Source: Mameliella sp. MMSF_3455
GTDB taxonomy: Bacteria > Pseudomonadota > Alphaproteobacteria > Rhodobacterales > Rhodobacteraceae
Reading direction: 5' to 3'
Length of the DNA stretch: 64,000 nt
NCBI RefSeq assembly: GCF_030733205.1
Contig: NZ_JASHJL010000010.1
Coordinates: 62,001 to 126,000, forward strand
The position numbers and the translations under genes were made by a program. Below are positions 14,636-22,707 of this stretch, piece by piece. How positions within the stretch are numbered: position 1 is the first letter of the stretch; every line of letters starts with the position of its first letter. Below the pieces are notes generated by a model. That model searched no databases, was not told where the DNA came from, and was given only the letters and a program-made list of their open reading frames with translations.

Positions 14636-15874
14636 TCAGGCGTCCAGATCGGCCAGCCGGTCGGTCAGCCGCCGGCGTTCTCGCGCGGTCATCAGCCCTG
14701 CCTCGCCATGCGCGCGCAGGTCGTCCAGCAGGTCCGAAATAGCGTTGCGACCGTCCTCTGGCATCGCGCCGCGCAGCCGTACCAGCGCCTCTGCCACGGC
14801 GGTCAGCACATCGCCGAAACCTGCCGCGTCACGGGTGATGTCGCGAAAGCCGGCTTCGACCAGATCACCGGCGCCCAGTTCGCCCAGGAACACGCGGTCA
14901 TAGACAGGGTCTTCGGTTTCGGGCGGGTTCAGCGCCCAGTCCCACAGCAGCCGTTCCAGCCGCGCGATCACGTCGATGGCGGTCTTGGGGTCGTTGATCC
15001 CGGGAGACAGCGCCTTGGAGGCGGACTCCCTGAGCGCCTGCAGCGCATAGGCCGGATCCTGTTCATAGGTTCGGTCGGTGGCCAGCACAAAACAGGCGGC
15101 GAACTTCTCGGGCTCGTCACAGCCGTGCAACAGGCCCAGACGCTGACTGCGCAGAACGATGTCTCCGGGCAGATGCTCCAGATGGACCCGGGCCTCATGG
15201 GATCTCGCCAGTTTCTGCAACTCGTCCATGTCGATGCGCCGCAGAAAGCCAGAGCGCGACGCCTCGATTGCGACGCCGCCCGCGGGCATATCCGCCAGCT
15301 TGCAGCCCCCCAGCCGGGGCAGGCGCCGCTGTTGGTACAGGATTTCACGCGCGGTCTGTTCGGCGCGCAGCAACGCATATTCCAAGCTGCCGATCCGCGA
15401 CAATTGCCCGATCCAGCGCACCAGCGAGACCACGATGGCGGCCACTACGAAAACCGTGACGGCAAAGACGATCACCGAGGCGCTGTCGGAATAGTATCCG
15501 GCGCGGTAAAGGATGATCGAGGAGAGGGCAAAGACGAAGGCCCCGATGAAGGTCGCCAGCATCGTCTGGGTCGAGGTGTCTTCCATCAGCAGGCGGTGAA
15601 TGCGCGGCGTGGTCTGCTGGGCCAGCGTGCGGTGGGTCGAAACCATGACCCCCAGCGAAAAGGTGGCCACAGCCAGCATGCCATTGGCAAGGATGGTCAG
15701 GATCGGCATGGTCGCGTCTTCGGAAAAGCGATCACGCGGGCCGTCCGGGATCAACGGCCCCAGCAGTTCCGCCGACAGTGCGGCCAGTACCGAGAGAGCG
15801 GACAGCAATGCGACCCTGACCCAGAGAATGCGGCTGATCCGACGCAGGGTCAGCATCGTCTGGACCAGTTTCAT
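14636..15874 (-). CDS. DUF2254 membrane protein
   Basis: The approximately 412-residue protein has four predicted N-terminal membrane helices (starting WVRVALLSALSVLAALSA and PILTILANGMLAVATFSLGV). A long cytoplasmic region follows, containing ALRESASKALSPGINDPKTA, a typical DUF2254 signature. Function is unknown. It follows the alpha/beta hydrolase gene closely and is probably read from the EcfG-type promoter at 16796-16821. The start is ambiguous: an ATG at 15892 lies 4 bases after the upstream stop, one at 15874 begins MKLVQ. Confidence 0.85.
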   Translation of the reverse strand: MKLVQTMLTLRRISRILWVRVALLSALSVLAALSAELLGPLIPDGPRDRFSEDATMPILTILANGMLAVATFSLGVMVSTHRTLAQQTTPRIHRLLMEDTSTQTMLATFIGAFVFALSSIILYRAGYYSDSASVIVFAVTVFVVAAIVVSLVRWIGQLSRIGSLEYALLRAEQTAREILYQQRRLPRLGGCKLADMPAGGVAIEASRSGFLRRIDMDELQKLARSHEARVHLEHLPGDIVLRSQRLGLLHGCDEPEKFAACFVLATDRTYEQDPAYALQALRESASKALSPGINDPKTAIDVIARLERLLWDWALNPPETEDPVYDRVFLGELGAGDLVEAGFRDITRDAAGFGDVLTAVAEALVRLRGAMPEDGRNAISDLLDDLRAHGEAGLMTARERRRLTDRLADLDA

Positions 15875-15896
15875 TGTGTGCTTGCCTGCCATGCGG

Positions 15897-16748
15897 TCAG
15901 CAGGCCACCATTCCGGGGGAATGGTCAAGCGCAAGCCAGCCGCGCAGCGCGCGGGAAAAACCGCGCGGGTGTTCGATGAAGGGCAGGTGCCCGCCTTGCA
16001 CAAGCTGGGCATGGGACCGGGGCAGATGGCGCAAGAGCTTCAGCTGGTGATGCGGCGGAACGACCGTGTCCTGCCGTCCGATCACGGCGAGGCAGGGCTG
16101 GGCGATCTCGGCCATGTTCCCGGTGATGTCCTGCTTCAGCACCCATTTGCCGAATTGGCGGATCGCTTCGGGGGTGCGGTCCTGCAGGGCCAGGCGCATC
16201 TCGTCGGGCACACCGGCGGCGGCCTTGCGTGGCAGGACCGTCGCCATTGCACGCTCGAAATTCCCGCGCGTGGCAAGGCTCAGGCGCCACATCATCGACA
16301 GCGACCAGCGCCCGGCCATGTCATGCGCGAGGATCGCCGCGCCGATGTCTCGCGGCAGGTCGCGGTGTCCCGTGACCGGCGATCCCACCAGAACGAGTGA
16401 CCGCACGAGTTCCGGGGCACGGCGCGCCAGCAGCAGGCTGACGAGTCCGCCGCTGGAATGGCCGACGAGGTGCACGGGCCGACCGCCGGAAAACGCCATG
16501 ATCCGCTCAAGCATCAGGTGCAGCCATTTGCCCGATGCCAGATCCTGTGTCACCGTCTCTGGATCTTCCTGCGGCCCGTGGCCTGGCAGGTCGAGGAACA
16601 ACCGGTTGCGCAACCCCATGTCTCGGCACAACGGCAGCCAAGCCTCGCATGTCATGAAGAGACCGGGCAGAAAGACCAGCGGGGCCCCGCCGCGCAAGGG
16701 GTGTTTGCCGGGGGAGCGGTGGCAATCGGGCAGGGACATCACGTTCAT
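15897..16748 (-). CDS. Alpha/beta hydrolase
   Basis: The 283-residue protein has the oxyanion strand VFLPGLFMTCEAW, a nucleophile elbow VGHSSGG with Ser98, an acid in VIGRQDTVVPP and a His in QGGHLPFIEHP. This is a complete catalytic triad of the esterase/lactonase/epoxide-hydrolase superfamily. The substrate is unknown. The EcfG-type promoter at 16796-16821 places it in the stress regulon, with the DUF2254 gene downstream. Confidence 0.87.
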   Translation of the reverse strand: MNVMSLPDCHRSPGKHPLRGGAPLVFLPGLFMTCEAWLPLCRDMGLRNRLFLDLPGHGPQEDPETVTQDLASGKWLHLMLERIMAFSGGRPVHLVGHSSGGLVSLLLARRAPELVRSLVLVGSPVTGHRDLPRDIGAAILAHDMAGRWSLSMMWRLSLATRGNFERAMATVLPRKAAAGVPDEMRLALQDRTPEAIRQFGKWVLKQDITGNMAEIAQPCLAVIGRQDTVVPPHHQLKLLRHLPRSHAQLVQGGHLPFIEHPRGFSRALRGWLALDHSPGMVAC

Positions 16749-16795
16749 CGGAAACCTTTGGCCATCTGTCGGAGACAAGCCTCCGGCTCGGTGAC

Positions 16796-16821
16796 AACGC
16801 GGCGGGCGTCTCTGCGGTTCC
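16796..16821 (-). promoter_or_regulatory. EcfG-type promoter of the alpha/beta hydrolase operon
   Basis: Minus-strand GGAAC at 16821-16817 and CGTT at 16799-16796 have a 17-base spacer. The predicted leader is about 40 bases. Confidence 0.84.
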
Positions 16822-16856
16822 CGGTACGGACTTGCCGGGCGAATTATCGACCTGGC

Positions 16857-16882
16857 GGAACTTCTCGGTCGATGCGTGCGTT
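16857..16882 (+). promoter_or_regulatory. EcfG-type promoter without an obvious adjacent gene
   Basis: GGAAC at 16857-16861 and CGTT at 16879-16882 have a 17-base spacer. It faces right, back to back with the hydrolase promoter. The nearest well-supported gene begins at 17236, about 345 bases away. Confidence 0.8.
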
Positions 16883-16889
16883 GAATTTG

Positions 16890-17235
16890 CGAAGACGGCG
16901 GAAGGAGGTCCACGTCCGCAGGCAAATGCGCCTGCACAGACAAGAACCCTCCGCCGGGGTGCCGCAATCCGCGGTGCCGCAGAGGCGGGCACGCCGACGT
17001 GTAAAGGAATGAACGCGATGAACACGATCAACGTATCATCATCCCAAAGGGGCCTGTCGCGCGATTCTTTCCCCTTTTGCTGGACGCGCCCGTTTCCCAT
17101 GTTTCCGTAGATGCGGCGCTGAAGCGAAAGACACCCCAATCCGCAGATTGTGACATCCGACCAGGCCAAGGTGGCCTGGCCGGCCGGGCAAGTTTCGCCC
17201 GAACCTCGACGACCCAAAGAACAGGAGGCTGCCCA
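16890..17235 (+). other. Long leader or small-gene region downstream of the 16857 promoter
   Basis: Two short frames lie here. One at 16926-17012 encodes 28 Arg-rich residues, but its AAGGAGG box is 17 bases away. Another starts at 17018 (30 residues, ends 17110) with AAAGG 10 bases upstream. Neither resembles a known family. The stretch may be the long leader of the 17236 gene, carry a small peptide gene, or be a noncoding RNA. Confidence 0.35.
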
Positions 17236-17526
17236 ATGCTCCGCTTTCTTGCCCTTTCTATCGCCGCCACATTGATGGTGGGCACTGCCGAGGCGCAGGT
17301 CCGGGACGCGCTCGCCTCCGACCTGCAGAATTTCGTCGAGGCCTTCGAGCTGTCGCAGGTACCCGCAACAGAGCAGGCCCGTCTCCGGGTGATCGTGGAT
17401 CACCCAGACGCGTCGCATGTGGCCAAGGTCATGGCGATCCACGAGATCCTTCAAGACCATGACGCGCTGCGCCATGTGGACATGCATGGCGACGCGCCAA
17501 CACTTCATTCGTCCCTGCGTAACTGA
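17236..17526 (+). CDS. Small secreted protein of unknown function
   Basis: The 96-residue protein has a clear Sec signal peptide, MLRFLALSIAATLMVGTAEA, with likely cleavage after AEA. The mature part is an acidic and His-containing helical protein of about 76 residues (LASDLQNFVEAFELSQV, HVAKVMAIHEILQDHDALRH). There is no cysteine and I do not recognise a family. An AGGAGG box is 8 bases upstream and a terminator follows at 17549-17582. It may be read from the EcfG-type promoter at 16857-16882. Confidence 0.75.
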   Translation: MLRFLALSIAATLMVGTAEAQVRDALASDLQNFVEAFELSQVPATEQARLRVIVDHPDASHVAKVMAIHEILQDHDALRHVDMHGDAPTLHSSLRN

Positions 17527-17548
17527 TCAATACGGGCTCTCCGCTGAG

Positions 17549-17582
17549 AAAGCCGCGCTCCCGGTCGGGTGCGCGGCTTTTT
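17549..17582 (+). terminator. Rho-independent terminator
   Basis: AGCCGCGC (17551-17558) pairs with GCGCGGCT (17571-17578) and a T run follows. It lies 24 bases after the stop of the small secreted protein gene. Confidence 0.88.
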
Positions 17583-17598
17583 CGTTGCCACTTGATCG

Positions 17599-17688
17599 AA
17601 AAAAGCCCCCGCCGGAAAAAATGGGCGGGGGCGATTGGTGCGGGCGTTGGGGGAAAAGATTTGCGCCCGCACATGACGTGCCTGTCAA
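17599..17688 (-). ncRNA. Candidate small RNA with its own terminator
   Basis: On the minus strand GCCCCCGCC (17632-17624) pairs with GGCGGGGGC (17613-17605) and six T follow (17604-17599), an intrinsic terminator facing left. No minus-strand gene ends here; the next upstream features are on the plus strand. A second hairpin, GCGGGCG with CGCCCGC (arms 17670-17664 and 17646-17640), has a loop rich in C (TTTTCCCCC). A GGAAC box at 17719-17715 with CATT 16 bases on (17698-17695) could be an imperfect EcfG promoter. Together these suggest an RNA of about 90 bases. Confidence 0.45.
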
Positions 17689-17719
17689 AAAGAAAATGCA
17701 CGAGGCAGCAATTGGTTCC

Positions 17720-17990
17720 CGTCAAGAGCATCTTTTTTTGCGCCGGCAAGACCGGTTGTCCCGATCCTGGCTGCCAGCCCCTCAGCCATTTGGACGCGAG
17801 GCAGGCGGATGGGACCAGTTCAAGCAACACGGTGCTTCGGGTGAACAGCCGCATGTGCGCTTGGGGCTGGACGAGGCACGTCCCGTCAGACATCTTCGTG
17901 CGACGGGCGCACTGGCCAAAAATGCGGGAAACCGCTGCACAAAGTGCTGCCTGGAATGGCGCCGTCGCCGCAGCGCAGGAGGTCTGACCG
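17720..17990. other. Gene-free stretch before the P-loop kinase gene
   Basis: An open frame on the plus strand runs 17592-17987, but it crosses the minus-strand terminator hairpin. It also has no convincing ribosome site and no recognisable protein pattern. I see no gene in this stretch. It ends with a good AGGAGGTC ribosome site for the kinase gene at 17991. Confidence 0.5.
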
Positions 17991-18620
17991 ATGATCCCGG
18001 AAACACATCTTCGCGACATCACCGATCGGCTGTCGGGGATCACGCCCAAGGGGCGCCGCCTGATGGTTGCGGTGGCCGGTCCGCCCGGGTCGGGCAAATC
18101 TACCCTGGCCGAAGCGCTGGTGGACCGGCTCGGCCCCGAGGCAGCCCTGATGCCGATGGACGGGTTCCATCTGGATGATCGCCTGCTGGAGCCGCGCGGG
18201 CTGTTGTCGCGCAAGGGCGCGCCCGAGACCTTTGATTTCGACGGGCTGAAAACCGCGCTGGGACGCGTCGCCGCGGATCCCTCGGTCTTCCTGCCTGTCT
18301 TTGACCGTTCGCGCGAGATCGCCATCGCCGGGGCCCAGGAAATCGGGCCGGAAACGCGCATCGTGGTGGCCGAAGGCAATTACCTGTGTTTCGCCGAACC
18401 GCCCTGGTCCGATCTGATGCCGCTCTGGGATCTGTCGGTCTTCCTGGAGGTTCCCGAAGCAGAGCTGGAACGCCGCCTGATGGCGCGCTGGTTGGGATTC
18501 GGGTTCGACGAGGAAACCGCGCAACGCAAGGCGCTGGCCAATGACATCCCCAACGCCCGCCGTGTCATGGCCGAGCGTGAGGCAGTGGACATAGTACTGC
18601 GTCATTCACAAATCGCCTAA
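17991..18620 (+). CDS. P-loop kinase of the uridine kinase / phosphoribulokinase-like type
   Basis: The 209-residue protein has Walker A GPPGSGKST (residues 30-38), the MDGFHLDD motif typical of this kinase group, the FDFDGLK and FDRSREIAI segments and VVAEGNYLCF. It probably phosphorylates a small metabolite, perhaps a sugar or nucleoside, but the substrate cannot be read. An AGGAGG box precedes the ATG by 9 bases. The following intergenic stretch (18621-18756) separates it from the phosphatase gene. Confidence 0.83.
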   Translation: MIPETHLRDITDRLSGITPKGRRLMVAVAGPPGSGKSTLAEALVDRLGPEAALMPMDGFHLDDRLLEPRGLLSRKGAPETFDFDGLKTALGRVAADPSVFLPVFDRSREIAIAGAQEIGPETRIVVAEGNYLCFAEPPWSDLMPLWDLSVFLEVPEAELERRLMARWLGFGFDEETAQRKALANDIPNARRVMAEREAVDIVLRHSQIA

Positions 18621-18756
18621 AAATTGGGCGTGCCGCCTGCATGGCGTGCATTTGCTCATGTATTGGGCGCGCTGCGTGAGTTGCCCTGGCTGGCTGTGGC
18701 CAGCGACCTTTGGTACGGCCATAGTCCACACATGGGTGGGATGAACGGTTGACCAT

Positions 18757-19527
18757 GTGAACAAACTCGTTGTCTTCAGCGATCTGGACGGAACGCTTCT
18801 GGATCATGCAAATTACTCTTTCGCCCCGGCGCAGCCCGCGCTGGACGCATTGGCCGCGCGAGGCATTCCGCTGATCCTTGCCACCTCCAAGACGGCTGCC
18901 GAGGTCGCCGTCCTGCACGCGGCCTTGTCGCTGGGCGACCGGCCCGCCATCGTCGAGAACGGGGCCGGGATCTATCGCCCCGGCCGCGCGGCAGGGGACG
19001 CCACGCCCTATGTTGCCCTGCGGTCCGCACTGGACGCCTTGCCGCCGGATTTGCGCGCGCCGTTCAGGGGCTTTGGCGATATGAGCGATGCCGAAGTGGC
19101 AGAGATCACCGGCCTGACCCCCGAAGCCGCCTCGTTGGCGCGCCAACGGCAACATTCCGAGCCGGGACTCTGGCAGGGGAACGAGACCATGCGGGAGACA
19201 TTCCTTGCAGCCCTGGCGGACAGGGGCATCGCGTGCAGGTCCGGCGGGCGTTTTCTGACGCTGTCGCATGGGCGCACCAAGGCCGACGGGCTGCGCGAGA
19301 TTGCCGCCGAGCTTGGGGCCGAACGGACGCTGGCGTTGGGCGATGCGCCCAATGACACCGACATGCTGCAGGCCGCCGACCTTGGCGTGATCGTGCGCAA
19401 CGACCACGGGCCCGGCATCCCGACCCTTCCGGGTGAGGGCCAAGGCACCATTCGGCGCACCGCGCGTCCCGGCCCCGAAGGCTGGAATACGGCGGTCCTC
19501 GCCATACTGAACGACATAAAGGACTGA
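18757..19527 (+). CDS. HAD phosphatase of the mannosyl/glucosyl-3-phosphoglycerate phosphatase type
   Basis: The 256-residue protein has HAD motif I, FSDLDGTLLD, with Asp9 and Asp11, then LILATSKTAAEV, AIVENGAGIY and motif IV GDAPNDTDML. This pattern is that of mannosyl-3-phosphoglycerate phosphatases (MPGP). The GTG start at 18757 is the only start compatible with motif I. It lies 4 bases before a glycosyltransferase of the matching pathway, so together they should make glucosylglycerate or mannosylglycerate, a compatible solute. Which sugar is used is not decided by the sequence. Confidence 0.85.
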   Translation: MNKLVVFSDLDGTLLDHANYSFAPAQPALDALAARGIPLILATSKTAAEVAVLHAALSLGDRPAIVENGAGIYRPGRAAGDATPYVALRSALDALPPDLRAPFRGFGDMSDAEVAEITGLTPEAASLARQRQHSEPGLWQGNETMRETFLAALADRGIACRSGGRFLTLSHGRTKADGLREIAAELGAERTLALGDAPNDTDMLQAADLGVIVRNDHGPGIPTLPGEGQGTIRRTARPGPEGWNTAVLAILNDIKD

Positions 19528-19531
19528 TCTC

Positions 19532-20764
19532 ATGTCTGATTTCCATCAGAACGGCAATATCGCGCAGTTTCACAACCTGCGCAGTCGCCCTCTGGAAGAG
19601 CTGATCTACGAGATCGAGACCTACGCCCAGACCCGCAAGATCACGCTCGTCCTGCCCTGTCTCTACTCCGAGCTCGAAGGGCCGGCGATGGGAAATATCC
19701 TCGATGAGCTGAGCAAGATCACCTATCTGCACCGGATCATCATCGGGCTCGACCGTGCCACCGAACAGCAGTTCCGCCGCGCCCGAGATTTCTTTGCCCG
19801 GCTGCCGCAGGATCACGTTGTCCTCTGGAACGACAGCCCCCGGATGCGAAAGCTGGACGCCAAACTGGCCGAGATGGGGCTGGCGCCGCAGGAACAGGGC
19901 AAGGGCAAGAACATGTGGACCTGCATGGGCTACCTGATCTCCTGCGCCGATACCTCGGTCATGGCGCTGCACGACTGCGATATCGTCACCTACAAACGCG
20001 ACCTGCTCGACCGGCTGGTCTACCCCGTCGTGAACCCGAATTTCCGCTACCAGCTGTCCAAGGGTTATTATCCGCGCATCGGCGATGGAAAGCTGAACGG
20101 GCGGGTCACGCGCCTGTTGGTGTCGCCGTTGCTGATCGCGCTGAAACGTACCATCGGGGACCGCGACTACATCGATTACCTGCGCGCCTTCCGTTACCCG
20201 CTGTCGGGCGAATTTGCCCTGCGCACGTCGCTCTTGCCCGATCTGCGCATTCCCTCGGACTGGGGGCTGGAAATCGGCGTCCTGTCAGAGGTCTGGCGGA
20301 ATCTGGGCCGGCATTCCGTCTGCCAGGTTGAAATCGCGGATGCCTATGACCACAAGCACCAGCAGGTCAGCGAAGAGGACGCGGCCACGGGTCTCAACCG
20401 CATGTCGATGGACATCTGCAAGGCGGTCTTCCGAAAGCTGGCGGCAGATGGCACCGTCTTTACGCCCAATGTCTTCCGCGCGCTCAAGGCCACCTACTAC
20501 CGCGTGGCGCTGGACCTTATCGAGTTCTACGACAACGACGCCAAGATGAACGGGCTGACCATCGACCGCCACCGCGAGGAACTGACGGTCGAACTTTTCG
20601 CCAACAATATCGTGGAGGCGGGCAAGGTCTTTCTCGACAACCCCAACGAGACGCCCTTCGTCCCGAACTGGAGCCGCGTGAACGCCGCCGACCCGGGCGT
20701 CGTGGGCGAATTGCGGGCCGCCGTCGCCGCGGACAACGAGGAATTCACTCCGATGGCGTTCTGA
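19532..20764 (+). CDS. Glucosyl/mannosyl-3-phosphoglycerate synthase-like glycosyltransferase
   Basis: The 410-residue protein has a GT-A fold with KITLVLPCLYSE at the start, the acidic metal-site motif LHDCDIVTY (Asp148, Asp150) and the long GT81-like C-terminal region with PSDWGLEIGVLSEVW. It fits glucosyl-3-phosphoglycerate synthase (GpgS), which transfers a sugar from a nucleotide donor to 3-phosphoglycerate. The upstream HAD phosphatase removes the phosphate. Low-nitrogen or salt stress usually induces this pair. Confidence 0.85.
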   Translation: MSDFHQNGNIAQFHNLRSRPLEELIYEIETYAQTRKITLVLPCLYSELEGPAMGNILDELSKITYLHRIIIGLDRATEQQFRRARDFFARLPQDHVVLWNDSPRMRKLDAKLAEMGLAPQEQGKGKNMWTCMGYLISCADTSVMALHDCDIVTYKRDLLDRLVYPVVNPNFRYQLSKGYYPRIGDGKLNGRVTRLLVSPLLIALKRTIGDRDYIDYLRAFRYPLSGEFALRTSLLPDLRIPSDWGLEIGVLSEVWRNLGRHSVCQVEIADAYDHKHQQVSEEDAATGLNRMSMDICKAVFRKLAADGTVFTPNVFRALKATYYRVALDLIEFYDNDAKMNGLTIDRHREELTVELFANNIVEAGKVFLDNPNETPFVPNWSRVNAADPGVVGELRAAVAADNEEFTPMAF

Positions 20765-20765
20765 G

Positions 20766-21746
20766 TCAGCGGTAGGTGCGCTCCTCCATCGGCGTGGCCT
20801 CGATGGCTTCCAGCAGGGCGGCCAGCAGCAGGTCCTCGGCCCGGTTCTTGACGGCCTTTGGGTTCCAGACCACATGCACGTCGATGGCGGGCAGGTCGGT
20901 GTAGGGGGGCAGTTGCCACAGCAACCCGTCGTGTACATCGCGCGCCGCCACATGGACGGGCAGGGGGCCGATGCCCAGTCCGGCGATGATCATCCGCCGC
21001 ACCTCTTCGAGATTGGTCGAGACGCCGGTGATCCGCTGGCCCAGGTCGGCCTGGGCCCGCATCAGCGTGACGGGCCGCAGCACATCCTGCAGCCGGTCGG
21101 TTTCGAAACTGACGGACCCCAGCCCCGCAAGATCGCTGATCGACAGGTCGTCCCGGCCGAAGAGCGCATGTTCCGGCCCGCAGAACAGGCCGAAATACTC
21201 GCGGTAGAGGCGCCGATATTCCAGCTTGGGGCTGTGATCCCGCACCAGGCAGATGGCGAAGGACGCGCGCTTGGCAAGGACCTCGGCGATGGCCTCGGCG
21301 CTGGAACGGACCTCGATCGACAGGCTGGCGCGGGGATGAGAGCGGTGGAACGCGGCCAGTGTCTGGTCAAAAACCGGGCAGACGACGTGGCTGGCCACCT
21401 CGATCTTGACGTGGCCCTGCACCTCGTCCGTCAGTTCGCGCACCAGGGTCGACAGGCGCAGGACAGAGCCATTGATTTCCACCGCTTCGCGGTACAGCAG
21501 GCGGCCCGCATCGGTCAGCTGGAAATGCCCCGGTGACCGGTTGACCAGCTTGCGGCCGATCCGGTCCTCAAGCCTTTGAAGTGCCGCGGAAACAGAGGGT
21601 TGCTTCAGCCTCAGTCGCTGTGCCGCCTCGGTGATCGAGTGACTGTCCGCCAGCACCACGAAAGTACGCAACAGGTTCCAGTCCAGCTCGCGTGCAATAC
21701 GCTCTGGTTCATAGCGCGGATCGCTTGCGGGATCGGCTGGGGTCAT
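20766..21746 (-). CDS. LysR-family regulator of the adjacent amine-uptake operon
   Basis: The 326-residue protein has an N-terminal winged helix-turn-helix (about 22-82; LRTFVVLADSHSITEAAQRL, QPSVSAALQRLEDRIG) and a LysR effector-binding domain. It is divergent from the ABC transporter operon with a 94-base gap that holds an inverted repeat, so it is the probable regulator. The inducer is unknown, likely the imported amine. Confidence 0.9.
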   Translation of the reverse strand: MTPADPASDPRYEPERIARELDWNLLRTFVVLADSHSITEAAQRLRLKQPSVSAALQRLEDRIGRKLVNRSPGHFQLTDAGRLLYREAVEINGSVLRLSTLVRELTDEVQGHVKIEVASHVVCPVFDQTLAAFHRSHPRASLSIEVRSSAEAIAEVLAKRASFAICLVRDHSPKLEYRRLYREYFGLFCGPEHALFGRDDLSISDLAGLGSVSFETDRLQDVLRPVTLMRAQADLGQRITGVSTNLEEVRRMIIAGLGIGPLPVHVAARDVHDGLLWQLPPYTDLPAIDVHVVWNPKAVKNRAEDLLLAALLEAIEATPMEERTYR

Positions 21747-21763
21747 AGGCTGTGCCTATAGTC

Positions 21764-21793
21764 ATCATTCTGCATATCTATTTGATCTATGAT
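21764..21793. promoter_or_regulatory. Inverted repeat in the LysR/ABC divergent region
   Basis: ATCAT (21764-21768) and ATGAT (21789-21793) bracket an AT-rich core in the 94-base divergent intergenic region. It is a plausible LysR operator and promoter site, not proven. Confidence 0.4.
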
Positions 21794-21840
21794 TGTCCGC
21801 TTCGCATGGTTTCCGCAAGTCTCCAGACACGAGGAAACGC

Positions 21841-22707
21841 ATGTCCGTCGAAGCCCGTGAGGCGCGCCAACCCTGGATCCTGCTGGCCCCGGCCATCAGC
21901 GCGGTCACTCTGCTGCTTCTGGTGCCGCTGATCTTCATCGTGGTCTACAGCTTCTGGCTGCGCACGGCCACAGGCGCCGACCAGGTCGGCTTTTACCTCG
22001 ACAACTGGCGCGAGGCGCTGACCGACCGCTTCTACCGCGACATCCTGTTCAGCACCCTGCGCATCGCTGCGATCACCACGATTGTCTGCGCCCTGATGGG
22101 CTATCCGGCGGCCTATTTCATCGCGCGGTCGCGCGGCAACAAGGTGCTCTTGCTGCTGCTTCTGATGCTGCCGTTCTGGATCAGCTACATCATCCGCACG
22201 ATGAGCTGGATCAATATCCTTGGCGTCTCGGGCGCGCTGAACACGCTGCTTATGAGCGTGGGCATCATCACCGAGCCGCTGAACATGCTTTACAACGAGA
22301 CCACGGTGATCCTCGGTCTCGTGCATTTCCTGCTGCCCTTCATGGTGCTGAACGTCTTTGTCAGCCTCGACGGCATCGACACCAATCTCGAGGATGCCGC
22401 AAATTCGCTGGGTGCAACCAAGTGGCAGTCCTTCATTCAGGTCACGCTGCCGCTGTCGCTGCCCGGTCTCGCAGCGGGCGGGCTGCTTTGTTTCGTGCTG
22501 GGCGCGGGGACTTACATTACGCCGCTGGTGTTGGGCGGGCCGCGTGACGCCATGTTCGCCAACCTCGTCTTCGAGGCGATCATCACGCAGCTCAACTGGC
22601 CGCTGGGGTCTGCACTCAGCCTGATGCTTCTGGTCGTGCTGGGGGCTCTGGTCATGATCTACAACCGCTATCTGGGCATGGCGCAACTGATGAAGGGGCT
22701 GGGCTGA
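21841..22707 (+). CDS. ABC transporter permease, spermidine/putrescine type (PotB-like)
   Basis: The 288-residue protein has six membrane helices and the EAA loop EDAANSLGATKWQSFIQVTLP. Its opening, PWILLAPAISAVTLLLLVPL, is typical of PotB-like permeases. A GAGGAA box precedes the ATG at 21841. Its stop overlaps the next permease start, so the two form the inner-membrane channel of one importer. Confidence 0.9.
   Translation: MSVEAREARQPWILLAPAISAVTLLLLVPLIFIVVYSFWLRTATGADQVGFYLDNWREALTDRFYRDILFSTLRIAAITTIVCALMGYPAAYFIARSRGNKVLLLLLLMLPFWISYIIRTMSWINILGVSGALNTLLMSVGIITEPLNMLYNETTVILGLVHFLLPFMVLNVFVSLDGIDTNLEDAANSLGATKWQSFIQVTLPLSLPGLAAGGLLCFVLGAGTYITPLVLGGPRDAMFANLVFEAIITQLNWPLGSALSLMLLVVLGALVMIYNRYLGMAQLMKGLG

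Noticed and set aside
17592-17987. A 131-residue open frame before the P-loop kinase gene
   Set aside because: It starts inside a minus-strand terminator hairpin, lacks a ribosome site and has no recognisable protein pattern.
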